DNA of 15,692 bases, taken from NCBI GenBank assembly GCA_012799755.1, contig JAAZKQ010000306.1, positions 1 to 15,692 of the forward strand. Direction: 5' to 3'. The position numbers and the translations under genes are program-made. The notes beneath the pieces were generated by a model. The model saw only the letters and a program-made list of their open reading frames with translations. It was not told where the DNA came from and made no database searches. Shown piece by piece: positions 7,301 through 15,400 of the stretch. Source of the stretch: Lentisphaerota bacterium (GTDB lineage Bacteria > Verrucomicrobiota > Lentisphaeria > Oligosphaerales > Oligosphaeraceae). Every line of letters starts with the position of its first letter. The stretch's first letter is position 1.

Positions 7301-7752
7301 TCGCCGGAATCGCGGTCAAAGAGACAAGCGCGGGCGTAATTGAGATTGCGGCTGCGTCGGATATGCAGCCGACCGCTTTTCAGCAACTCGATGAAGAGCG
7401 GCAGGCGTTCGTGGTAACTCGCAATGTCCAACTCCGGCGCGCGCATCACCGTACGCAGGCTCTCCAGATAGGCTTCGACCAGCTCGCGGTCGCCGGGCAG
7501 CGCCGTGAGGTTGGACTCGTTGGGTTCGCGGCGGTTAACCTCCACCAAGTGCGAGTAGTGCAACTCAACATCCATGCCGACGAGGATGCGCAAGGCGACG
7601 CGAGGATTAGTTGCCAGGGCCTCATGGAAGGACTTTAGAGCCGAGAAGTAGAAAAAGCCGCCCATCATGCGGATGAGCGTGCTGTCGCCGGTGAACTCGC
7701 GCAGCTTTTCGCCAAGCGCGGCGCTCTGCTTGGTGGTATATAGATAACTCAT
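4330..7752 (-). CDS. PLD-like/SNF2 helicase with degenerate HKD motif
   Basis: This 1140-residue protein has a PLD-like N-terminal domain (about 1-200) and a superfamily 2 SNF2-type helicase core. Helicase motifs are complete: ADVVGLGKS near 285-293 (ATP binding), DEAH near 366-369, TATPFNN near 393, and QRVGRINRIG near 838-847. In the PLD domain the expected HxKx4D is YARACLFD near 138, and the GSxN partner is GSVDLS near 158, so His, Lys and Asn are replaced by Tyr, Arg and Asp. Nuclease activity is therefore doubtful while ATPase activity looks intact. It is paralogous to the helicase at the right edge, sharing for example RRFESS..AF.RSI. The ATG at 7752 has a GGAG site 10 nt upstream; an ATG at 7788 lacks a well-spaced one. 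It is the last gene of the cassette, 215 bp after the small gene, and may act as a DNA translocase in restriction. Confidence 0.9.
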   Translation of the reverse strand: MSYLYTTKQSAALGEKLREFTGDSTLIRMMGGFFYFSALKSFHEALATNPRVALRILVGMDVELHYSHLVEVNRREPNESNLTALPGDRELVEAYLESLRTVMRAPELDIASYHERLPLFIELLKSGRLHIRRSRNLNYARACLFDRDSGELFPEVAWLTGSVDLSQPVLFVHSQVQVGSRDFGAIELAEQFEQLWDDGVMLSEDPDTCKQILSILEHESIATAVTPYEAYGLVLKIYLDLQKQVNASAYLSQILEDNDYTKYRYQLDAVDQALTILQEYNGVIIADVVGLGKSIIASLIISGLKKRGIIIAPPGLIGDPQKRESGWQDYKNDFRFYDWEIFSSGLLEDAWNYVKDRPDIEVVLIDEAHRFKNQETEDYETLSDICRGRKVILLTATPFNNRPADIFALLKLFVIPGRSNITLDDRLEHRFAVYDTIFSQLAFIQKNLKKEDSGTVKRVRKAYEKLHWQFERREAAGNVDPRLIKKWSRKMAREIRKILEPVIIRRNRIDLRNDPDYRNEVSELSDMQPPVEQFFELTPEQSRFYDDIIGAYFGEDGSFSGCLYQPFLYEGKTSAKRDSQELHRESVQQKNLYSFMCRLLVRRFESSFGAFARSIDKFIESHEQAREFIRKHQRYIMNRTLLERLYSKDADEVETALETFANEDDLDLTPRNKRVYEVSAFAQKEKFLADLDHDIELFHEIRDKLIELELAQNDPKAAKLTEVIKAVLAGKHPDIDAQKGEPKRKVIVFSEYADTVKHLTDYLETHFPERVLSVSGNMSKQLKQSIAANFDAAFSKKGKPLDQYDILVATDKMSEGHNLNRAGLVINYDIPWNPTRVIQRVGRINRIGNKVFQNLYIFNFFPTERGADINRSREIAAAKMFMIHNTIGEDAQIFDIDETPEASSLFRKLQENPEDSEEESFLTSVKKAYHSMLEQHPGIAERLQRLPCRVKTARAGDHNALYLFKRKGLGLFTIYVPIIDNVERLRAESTSMEEAFAAIQCEFAEPRLELSEDFWEAYDAAKVGLDQFGSRHQGGDSRSMRVRALSNIAAAQSLLHGEQSPAVAFMPTLRQAIDRFGALSDFTLRRLGRFELKNDAQLKKFLEQVEQLRQKLGDDYLAKLTKQSANSRSEIIVAIETRKD

Positions 7753-7782
7753 GCTGTGAGGTCTCCAAGATGATTTGTTGCA

Positions 7783-7804
7783 GGTCATGCCCCGTAGGAT
7801 GACC
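7783..7804. promoter_or_regulatory. Dyad GGTCAT-N10-ATGACC before the degenerate helicase
   Basis: Six-bp arms at 7783-7788 and 7799-7804 are exact complements, centred about 41 bp before the helicase ATG. A third ATGAC half-site follows at 7806-7810. The 215-bp spacer is the largest gap in the cassette, which leaves room for separate control of this helicase. The short arms could arise by chance. Confidence 0.3.
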
Positions 7805-7866
7805 GATGACTGCCGGAACCTTCCGTCTGCTCAGCGCCAAGGGCGTGGCAGTCTTACCGCAAACCC

Positions 7867-7895
7867 ATAATCGTTTTCCGACCGGGACAGGCCAA
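7867..7895 (-). promoter_or_regulatory. Weak possible promoter before the degenerate helicase
   Basis: On the minus strand TTGGCC (7890-7895) and GATTAT (7867-7872) are 17 bp apart, each matching 4 of 6 consensus bases. It would place transcription start inside the 215-bp spacer, about 110 bp before the helicase ATG. The match is weak. Confidence 0.2.
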
Positions 7896-7967
7896 CGTAT
7901 GAAGTACCCACAGACCTGCGGGGCGCTGGTCAGGTAGGCTGAACGTCACAGCTTGTCGCTGCGGCGC

Positions 7968-8669
7968 TCAGTTGGAGCTATCATCTGACTTGGCCGCAGC
8001 GTCGCGGTCTTCGCGGAGATAGACCTTCATGGCTGTCAAGGGAATGCCGTACGATGTCAGCAGCTTCTTGATGTTCTTGACCATGCTGTTGGCGGACAAA
8101 TTGATTTCGGCGTAGAGGTCGCCGGGAATGGGCGCGGCAACGCGCAGCTCGCTTGGATTCGCGGAGAAGGCCGGATTGTCCCGGCGTGAAATCCATGTCT
8201 TGTCTTGCGTGACAGTGACGAAGCGTGACGGGTCGCTCTCGTAAAGATAGTTGAGCACATGCAGATAGAGATTTTTCCAGGTTTTCAAGCCTTTGTACGC
8301 GCGGTCATTCAAGACAAAGCCGTAGGGACGCTTGAAGGTAAAGGATTCATCCAGACTGTGTGATTCATTGCGGTCAAGTTCCTGCACAATACGGTCGCGG
8401 TGCTGTTTTTCGCCGATGTTGCTCTCTTCGTCCTCTTGCTCCGGGTCTACGTCAAAAAAGTTCTTCAACAAGGTCGTGATGCGGGTGATGCCGGCTGAAA
8501 AGTCTTCGAGTTGGACATTGTACTCTTGCATAAAGGCGCTGCGGGTACTAATGGACTCGTTGTCGCGCGGGTCAATGCTCAGCAACATGTCATCCGGCAA
8601 GGCCAGAAGTTCTTCATTGACTTCGTTCAGAGTGTCAAGGATGCTTTTTATCTTGGCTTCATTCGTCAT
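7968..8669 (-). CDS. Defence-cassette protein of unknown function, 233 aa
   Basis: I do not recognise a named family. The first 100 residues are charged and probably helical, with an acidic patch (DPEQEDEESN) near 75-85. From about 110 to 215 there is a compact domain containing RPYGFVLNDRAY, KTWKNLYLHVLNYLYESDP and DLYAEINLSANSMVKNIKKLL. This pattern resembles a C-terminal domain I have seen in restriction and defence proteins, but I cannot name it. There is no signal peptide, membrane segment or nuclease motif. The ATG at 8669 is preferred over 8684 because GGAG (8679-8682) lies 9 nt upstream of it, while the earlier ATG has no good site. The gene sits 56 bp after the methyltransferase stop, so it is probably co-transcribed and may be an accessory or recognition subunit; that role is inferred from position only. 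Confidence 0.85.
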   Translation of the reverse strand: MTNEAKIKSILDTLNEVNEELLALPDDMLLSIDPRDNESISTRSAFMQEYNVQLEDFSAGITRITTLLKNFFDVDPEQEDEESNIGEKQHRDRIVQELDRNESHSLDESFTFKRPYGFVLNDRAYKGLKTWKNLYLHVLNYLYESDPSRFVTVTQDKTWISRRDNPAFSANPSELRVAAPIPGDLYAEINLSANSMVKNIKKLLTSYGIPLTAMKVYLREDRDAAAKSDDSSN

Positions 8670-8678
8670 GCTTGTTGA

Positions 8679-8682
8679 CTCC
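8679..8682 (-). promoter_or_regulatory. Ribosome binding site deciding the start of the 233-aa gene
   Basis: GGAG on the minus strand lies 9 nt before the ATG at 8669 and overlaps the alternative in-frame ATG at 8684. It favours the shorter protein. Confidence 0.6.
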
Positions 8683-8725
8683 ATAATTCTAAAGGCACGT
8701 AGCTCGCGTCCTTACCCTGTAAGCG

Positions 8726-11700
8726 TCATATTTCTATACCCGGCTCCTGACGCGGCGGACGGCCACGACGAGAAGCAGCAGGCTTCTTTGACGGCGCGGC
8801 CGCAGCTGTGGCGGATTTGGTCGCTTTGCCGCCGGCAGCCGCACCCTTGGCAGGGACAGCAGCGCCTTTGTGCTCCTTCTTGCCACTTTTCGTCGGGGCT
8901 TTTGCCGTGGCGTTCTCCACAATCGCAATTTCCTCTGGAGTCAAACCGTAGAGACGGTAGACAATCTGGTCAATCTCGGCCTCCAACTCCGACGTGTCAG
9001 CAGAGGGATTGGCCTTCTTGGCGGATAGAATGCGGTCGACAAGAACAGGTATTTGTTTTTGTCCGGAGAGACCTTTAGCAATAGGAATACGATCAGTTAT
9101 TACTGAATCAAAGTGCATGGTTCTGATAGCTAATCCATAAAGAAAATGATATGCAAACCAACAAATAAACTTTGAATTCAATAGTGCCCATAATTCTTTT
9201 TGAGAAATGTCATCATGGGTTATAAAAAGCTGATTAATTGTATCTGTTATAACGCAATCATCTCTATCTGGTATGCATGCTATAATTTTAATTTGTGGAT
9301 AAGGCTTCTTTATATGAGCAACGATATTCTGAACCAAAAGAGATTTTGAGGAAATAAAACCATTCTCTGTTCGCATTATGTTCTTAGATATCCATCCTTT
9401 TATACCACAGATTCCATATTTATTGATTTCTTTGCCACCAATCACGGCATAATCGCCAGTTTTCGTAAGCATCTGTTGAAAAGGTTCACCCCGTTTGTTT
9501 TTAACAAACTTACCGAGAAATTGGCCGGTTCTAATGGATTTCAAGCCAATTTCAATCGATTTTTTGTTAAGCCCATTGGGAAGCAAACCAAACACATCTT
9601 TGACAAATAAGGGTATAAGCCCCATCTCGTTGAAACCTACACCATCATAAAGCGTATTTCGGTAATTTTCTCTTATTTTACCTAAACGAACAAGAAAAAT
9701 GCACGCTTCCAATTTGACATTTTCAAAAGCCTTTCCGCAATCGACCAATAACATCAAATGTGGTGCAACATAATCTCGTGTTCTTCTATAGTTTGAAGCA
9801 TAACAAAAAGCTTTCGGAATAATGTAGCATTCAACGCCATTTGTATTGAGTAATTTTTGACCACGCTCGATGAAGAGAATTGCTGTTTCTGCGCAAAATA
9901 GTTGATATCCATATTTTTGAACTGCTTCCTTATTTGTTTTCGCACCATACGGCGGGTTTCCGATAACGATGTCGAATCCTTCGGTGACATTGAACATCCA
10001 TTCTGGGTCGAAGTATGGTGAGCTTGCGTTTTGGTCGTATGGGTTCCATTCGGTGAGCTGTCGGGTAATGGCGTCTATCTGTGTAGAGGGTGTGCTTTGT
10101 TTTTTCTTTTCTTTCTTAATTTTCTCGTCCAGGATTTTACGTCTGTCGGCGTTAGCATCGTATTGAACGTTCGTATTTTCTCTGACTTCAGACGCCAATT
10201 CAGTGATGAGGTAGTTATTATCTTGGCGCTTATCGCGTATTTGCCAATCAGGCGCAGCGACTTTAGCACGTTCCGCTTCGAGTTGCGCCAGTGTCTCGAA
10301 ATTGGGTGCAATAGCCTTCGTCAGTGCTTCTTTAATTTCCTTGCGCTTGTCCGCGTCTTCCTGCCGCAATATTTTCTTATCGCGGTAGTTACGAGCTTGA
10401 AAATGGCGATGGCGAATATCCCAGAGGTCCTCTTTGAGCTGACCGATGTTGGCGGTATCAAAGCCGGGGAACTCTGCTTTCATATTCGGCAGACCGATAA
10501 GGGAGTCCGCAGCGACGAATTTGGTTTCGAGGTTAGGGAGCGGATTGATGCCGAAATTGGTCTCGGGAGCGTCGGTAGGCGTTTGTTCGCAGACCAGGGA
10601 GATGAAAAAGCGCAGTTTGCTGATTTGGACGGCAATGCACTGGATATCCACGCCATAGATGCAGTTTTCAATCAGCTCGAGTTTAAGCTCATAGAGCGAT
10701 TCGTCGTCCGGTATCTGGCGCAGGACACGCAGGAGTTCCACCATGCGCAGGAGCATGCCCATGGGAAAAGCGCCGGAACCGCAGGCCGGATCGAGAATTT
10801 TCGCCGTCGTCAAAGCCTTGTCCAAGGTCTGGCAGAGCATTTCGTCCGGCGGACGGATGCCGTCATTGAAGAGCTCTCGCAGGACTTTTTCATCTTGGAC
10901 ACGCTGGGCGTCATCCTGCTTGCCGTCGTCACCTTGCAATTTCGTCAGCAGGTAGGCGATAAGGCTTTCGTCCACCATATAATTGACGATTTCGCGGCGG
11001 GTGTAGAAGCTGCCGCTGGCCTTGCGGGCAGTAGAGCTGGTTTCGGGGTTGAAAGCGCCGAGCAGGTTTTCAAAGACCTTGCCCAAGAGTTCGGGGTCAA
11101 GGGCGATATCCTCGTCATCATGCGCATTTTCATCAATGGTGAAATTGTAGCGTTCCAAGAGCGGGATAAGGCCGAGCGCTTTTTCATTGTCGTCAAAGAA
11201 GAAGGCATTGGGGACATGGGCCACCTTGTCTTTATTGCGGGAGAAGCCGTCGAAGTAGTCACGGCCGCGGTCGAGGCACTCAAAGAGACCGCCGTTGAGG
11301 AAGGGAATGCTACGGAAGCGCGTGAGAACGTCGGCTTTGGGGATGGCAAATTCTTCTTGATAGCGATAGAGCGTCTTGATGTCGAAATGCTCGCGATTAT
11401 CGTCCCAGGAGCCATTGGCCGCAAAATCGCGACTACCAATCTCCGAGTTAAGGGTGGCGAAAAACAAATTCTGCAAAATGGCCCGGTAGTAGTTGTCGCC
11501 TTCGTTTTCAGAAAAGGATTTCAAGATTTTTCCGAGTTCCCGGGGGTCGAACAGCTCATCCGGCACCAGCTTCTTCTGCTTGATGAACCAGACAAAGAGC
11601 AGGCGGGTAATCAGGCGGATGACTTGCTCGGATTTGACGCGCTCGCGGAAGACTGGCTCTGTCTCGCTTTCTTTGCGTTTTGCCGTATCGCTGGGGAAAA

Positions 11701-12412
11701 TCACATCTGGTGACGCCACCGCCCGCTCGTACCAGGCGAAGAGTTCATTATAAAACTCCTTGGTCAGCTCTTTGACGCTGAAGGCTTCTTTGATATCGTC
11801 ATATTTCTCCCATTTTTGGACTTCGCCCTTGACGGCTTTTTCATTGTCAGTATTGGTCATGCGATAACGGAAGGTACGATTCTTAGTACCCGTCGTATCA
11901 TGCTCGACGAAGTAGGTGAAGCGGCGGAATATGTTGTTGTCACTATCAATCAAGCTTAGGCGGAAATTGCCTTCGTCGTCGTGGAAAAACAACAAGGAAC
12001 GTATGCAACCTGTATCCCAGCCTGGTTTGAATTGGGCGTAGCGAGCAAGGTCATATTGAGCCACTTTTAGGAGATGGCGAGCGAAATCTGCCTGTTTCTT
12101 TTTGGATGAGCGACTGGTGATAGCCCCCTTCATTGGTACGGAATAGACATAAATAGGTTCTTGGCTGCTATCTCTTTCTTTGAATTTACCTATTACCTTG
12201 ACCATGCCATCTTTTGTTGCATCAATAAACTGCCTCACCGCTGAGCGATAGTTGGGGTCTACCTTCGCCTCTGAGTAATCAATCCCAAAATATCCTTCAT
12301 TTGTTTGAGTGCGTTCAAAGTCATACGATGAAAACTTCAGTCGGCAGAAGGCTTCAATGTTTTTCGGCGAAATGTTGCTGATCAGGTTAGTGATTTCGGC
12401 AGGTGTTGACAT
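8726..12412 (-). CDS. Eco57I/PglX-like adenine-specific DNA methyltransferase, 1228 aa
   Basis: The protein has a long N-terminal region (1 to about 480), then the methyltransferase core with the AdoMet motif DPACGSGAF at 541-549 and the catalytic NPPY at 819-822, which marks N6-adenine methylation. The region after NPPY, about 820-1120, is where such enzymes carry target recognition. The family's usual ending, EAEIDQIVYRLYGLTPEE, appears near 1136-1158. A Lys/Ala-rich extension of about 70 residues follows and ends with SRRGRPPR, whose RGRP (1216-1219) is an AT-hook core. Codons for 820-1120 are far more AT-rich than the rest, which suggests domain exchange. I see no clear PD-(D/E)xK nuclease in the N-terminus, so cleavage probably comes from the neighbouring helicases. 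It starts 12 bp after the upstream helicase gene. It likely marks host DNA as self within this cassette; a stand-alone type IIG enzyme is less likely. Confidence 0.9.
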   Translation of the reverse strand: MSTPAEITNLISNISPKNIEAFCRLKFSSYDFERTQTNEGYFGIDYSEAKVDPNYRSAVRQFIDATKDGMVKVIGKFKERDSSQEPIYVYSVPMKGAITSRSSKKKQADFARHLLKVAQYDLARYAQFKPGWDTGCIRSLLFFHDDEGNFRLSLIDSDNNIFRRFTYFVEHDTTGTKNRTFRYRMTNTDNEKAVKGEVQKWEKYDDIKEAFSVKELTKEFYNELFAWYERAVASPDVIFPSDTAKRKESETEPVFRERVKSEQVIRLITRLLFVWFIKQKKLVPDELFDPRELGKILKSFSENEGDNYYRAILQNLFFATLNSEIGSRDFAANGSWDDNREHFDIKTLYRYQEEFAIPKADVLTRFRSIPFLNGGLFECLDRGRDYFDGFSRNKDKVAHVPNAFFFDDNEKALGLIPLLERYNFTIDENAHDDEDIALDPELLGKVFENLLGAFNPETSSTARKASGSFYTRREIVNYMVDESLIAYLLTKLQGDDGKQDDAQRVQDEKVLRELFNDGIRPPDEMLCQTLDKALTTAKILDPACGSGAFPMGMLLRMVELLRVLRQIPDDESLYELKLELIENCIYGVDIQCIAVQISKLRFFISLVCEQTPTDAPETNFGINPLPNLETKFVAADSLIGLPNMKAEFPGFDTANIGQLKEDLWDIRHRHFQARNYRDKKILRQEDADKRKEIKEALTKAIAPNFETLAQLEAERAKVAAPDWQIRDKRQDNNYLITELASEVRENTNVQYDANADRRKILDEKIKKEKKKQSTPSTQIDAITRQLTEWNPYDQNASSPYFDPEWMFNVTEGFDIVIGNPPYGAKTNKEAVQKYGYQLFCAETAILFIERGQKLLNTNGVECYIIPKAFCYASNYRRTRDYVAPHLMLLVDCGKAFENVKLEACIFLVRLGKIRENYRNTLYDGVGFNEMGLIPLFVKDVFGLLPNGLNKKSIEIGLKSIRTGQFLGKFVKNKRGEPFQQMLTKTGDYAVIGGKEINKYGICGIKGWISKNIMRTENGFISSKSLLVQNIVAHIKKPYPQIKIIACIPDRDDCVITDTINQLFITHDDISQKELWALLNSKFICWFAYHFLYGLAIRTMHFDSVITDRIPIAKGLSGQKQIPVLVDRILSAKKANPSADTSELEAEIDQIVYRLYGLTPEEIAIVENATAKAPTKSGKKEHKGAAVPAKGAAAGGKATKSATAAAAPSKKPAASRRGRPPRQEPGIEI
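9050..9960 (-). other. AT-rich segment encoding the methyltransferase recognition region
   Basis: Hand counts give 25, 16, 18, 18 and 19 G+C per 60 bases for 9061-9360, about 30% over most of the stretch, against 39 of 60 at 10741-10800. The right-hand change falls directly after the NPPY codons (9947-9958) and the left-hand one near 9050, before the conserved C-terminal motif. The frame stays open throughout, so it is real coding sequence of different origin rather than an insertion that breaks the gene. Confidence 0.75.
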
Positions 12413-12420
12413 GGCATTTT

Positions 12421-12426
12421 ATCCTT
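12421..12426 (-). promoter_or_regulatory. Ribosome binding site of the methyltransferase overlapping the helicase stop
   Basis: AAGGAT on the minus strand lies 8 nt before the methyltransferase ATG and shares bases with the TAA stop of the upstream helicase (12425-12427). This arrangement suggests coupled translation of the two genes. Confidence 0.65.
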
Positions 12427-15400
12427 ATTTGTCATTGACGAAGGTCAGTATGGTATTGCGCTCGGCAGTAGCTGCTGCATTTGACGCCGCACTCGGCAGT
12501 ACTCCCTGCGCTATTCTCGCTGGCAGCCGCTTGATGAAGTTCTCAATGTCGGTGGCAGATGCGGCTTCCTTCAATTCAAGGATTTCGTCCATTTCTGTTG
12601 GGGCTAATTTCCCCTGTTGATAGGCGTCATACAAACGGTCAATAGCGTCTTTAAGGTCTTTGTGACGCTCAAGCCACGTTCGGATGATTATTCCCACATT
12701 TCTATTTTTCCTGTTGGAACGTCCATTTTTACCCGTGCTCCCCGCAGCTACCATGGGCGGGGTATCCATGCGTTTTTCGATCTCTTCATATTTATCGGGA
12801 AAGCGTTCCGGTTCAGGGCAAGCATCAGTTTCTGATGCGGCAATTTTGTCCAGTGCTTCAAGGAAGCCAATAGGCTCCATGCGCTTGTTCATATCACTCG
12901 TGTGGAGTTCATCAAGGATTTCGGCTTGCATGAGAGCGCCTTTTTGGCTGAAGCGCAGCATGTTGGCTTCGGGTTGCGCGAGCCGCACGGTTTTCATGCC
13001 GACGCCAAGGGCGAGCAGGGATTTCTCAAAAGCTTTGATTGCTTCCTCGCCGGTATAACCGTTTTTACGGAGGGCTTCTTGATAGCGTTTTTGCACTTCG
13101 GTTTCTTCGTTGGCCGGTTCGGAACCCTTGGCGGCTTCGCACTCAATTGATTCAAAGGGCCGTTCTTTGCCGGCGCTGTCGTCGCCGAGAATCGTCGCGT
13201 CCTCAAAAAAGAGGCGATGGATCATAATGAGCTTTTGGGCGGCGATGTCCTGGGCTGATGCCCAATCGGCGCCAGCGGGCTTGCCTTGGCCGTCTGCGCG
13301 CTGGTATTCCGGGTAGAGATTATAGGCGTGGATGGTCTTGAACCAGCAGGCGTTGATGCGATTGAAACGCCCCAGGCGTTGAATGATGCGCACAGGATTC
13401 CAGGGAATGTCATAGTTGACCATCAGGCCGGCGCGATTGAGATTGACGCCCTCGGAAAACTTGTCCGTAGTAACCAGAATTCGCGGCGCCGTCCAGATAT
13501 TCGCGGAATCGGCCTTGACATCAAAACAGGCATTGACGCTACTTGTTGCATGGACGAGTTTAACTTGTCTGAGGTCGAGTTCGTCTTCGGTGCCGCCTTG
13601 CTGTTTGTCAATAGCCAGCATGACGACATTATCGCCAAATTCCTTTGCCAGTTCCTGGGCGAGATGACGGGCTGTATCAATGAACGTGGTAAAGATGACC
13701 ACGCGACGCGGGACGCCGCCTGCGGGCAAGTCGCCGAGGGCTTTGCCAACGCCCGAGAAGGGATCGGGGGCGCCGCGTTGTTGCCTGACTGCCGCAGCAA
13801 TTTTTTCTTTGAGCAGAGCCAGCTTGGAGTCCTTGCGGACAAGTGTTTCGGCCTGCTTCCGTAAGTATTGCAAAACCTTCTGGTCTGATTCCAAGCCCGC
13901 AATGAATTCCTCGTCTTGGCCGGAAAGGAAAGGGGTGCCTGAGCTTTTCGCGCCCGGTCGGCAATAGCGAAGGTTCTTCGGGGCGTCTGTAGCGAAGTCG
14001 TCATTGTCGTCATCATCATCAAGCCCTTGCGGGCAATAATAGAGTTTCTCCGGGTCTCGCAAATCTTTAAGCGCTTGTTTATAGCGCTTGAGCAGTTTTT
14101 CTATTGAGCGTTGGAAGGCGTATGGGCTGCTTTCAAAACGCCGCAGCAGATGCCGTAGCGTCATGCTGCGATAATTGTCGAGATAGTTTCCGATGTCCTC
14201 GTCACTCTCAACGAATTCGGCGACTCGGTAGATGGTGCAGGCGAAACCTGATTCGGGTGTGTCGCCCTTGGTGTGTTCATCGTCGTCGGTCGGGCTTGGC
14301 TCGGCTTGTGCGCAGTCAGCGCTGTTCTGGAATACACTGAGCACCCCCATGAACGCCTCGTTCTGCTCAGGCTCCAAGGCGTAGTACTCACCATGAACCT
14401 GCTGCTCCGGCATGGAAATTGGACGGCCTTTTTCAAAATAATCGGGATTCTCCTTGAGGTCTGAACGATTCCGCCGGATAATGTAGGGGTGGAGCGTGGC
14501 AAAGAGCGCCTCGGCGATCTCTTCCAGTGCAGCGCGAATTGCTTTTTTGTCGGTAAAGCTCGCTGTGTATTTTTCTTTCAGCTTTTGGAAGCGCTTTTCA
14601 ACCGTTGGCGGCCGGGAATGGCGGTCCCAGTTGCGCTCAAGGGAAACCAGCTCTTGGTAGATTTTGTCTTGCTCACAAATATGATCATAAACCGTTACCG
14701 CCTGGTCTGGCAGTTTTTCGCTGCGGGCGGCAAAGAGATTCACCAGCGAAGCCAAGTCTGCCGGACGATTGTTGAAGGGCGTGGCCGTCAGTAGAACGAC
14801 TTGGCGATCCAGGCAGAGCCGTTTTAGCGTCTCATAGCCCTCGATTTTCGGATTGCGGAAGCGATGCGCCTCATCCACGATCACCATGCCGACGGCATTT
14901 TCCCCGCAAAACTTCTCGGCTTCTAGCAAGTCAGTCATGGCAAAGACTGCCCAAGGCCGTCCGGGTGCATCGAGCTTGAATTTATCCAGATAGTCGTTCT
15001 TCCAATCGTCCACTAACGTCGGCGGGACAATGATGATGCCGCCGGGGTGAGCCTGCGTCGCAATCAGGGCGGTGGTGACGGATTTGCCGAGGCCCACGGC
15101 GTCAGCGATGATGACGCCGCCGTGTTCGCGGATGATCCGCATGGCATGGGCCGCGCCCCTGAGTTGATACTGAAATGGCTTGTATCCTGCGACTTCGGCG
15201 GCATTTCGGAAAGACTTATCGAGGCTCTCTTCGAGCGCCGATTGCCCCAGATAGTACTTCATCAGCGCCATATAGGCTTCAAAGGGCGTTGGGCGGCGAT
15301 AGGGGGAACGTTCCTGCAGCTCCTTGGGCGTCGTGGCGGGCTGGTCTTCCGGCGAGCCTTTTTTCGGGTCAATCTCAATAATGTCGTAGCTGCCGTCTTT

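Noticed and set aside
8716..8729. CTGTAAGCGTCATA as a third copy of the 19-bp repeat
   Set aside because: Only about 8 bases match contiguously before a deletion breaks the alignment, and it overlaps the methyltransferase stop.
10031..11713. 560-codon open frame on the plus strand within the methyltransferase
   Set aside because: It is antisense to the methyltransferase core including the AdoMet motif; the translation has no recognisable domain.
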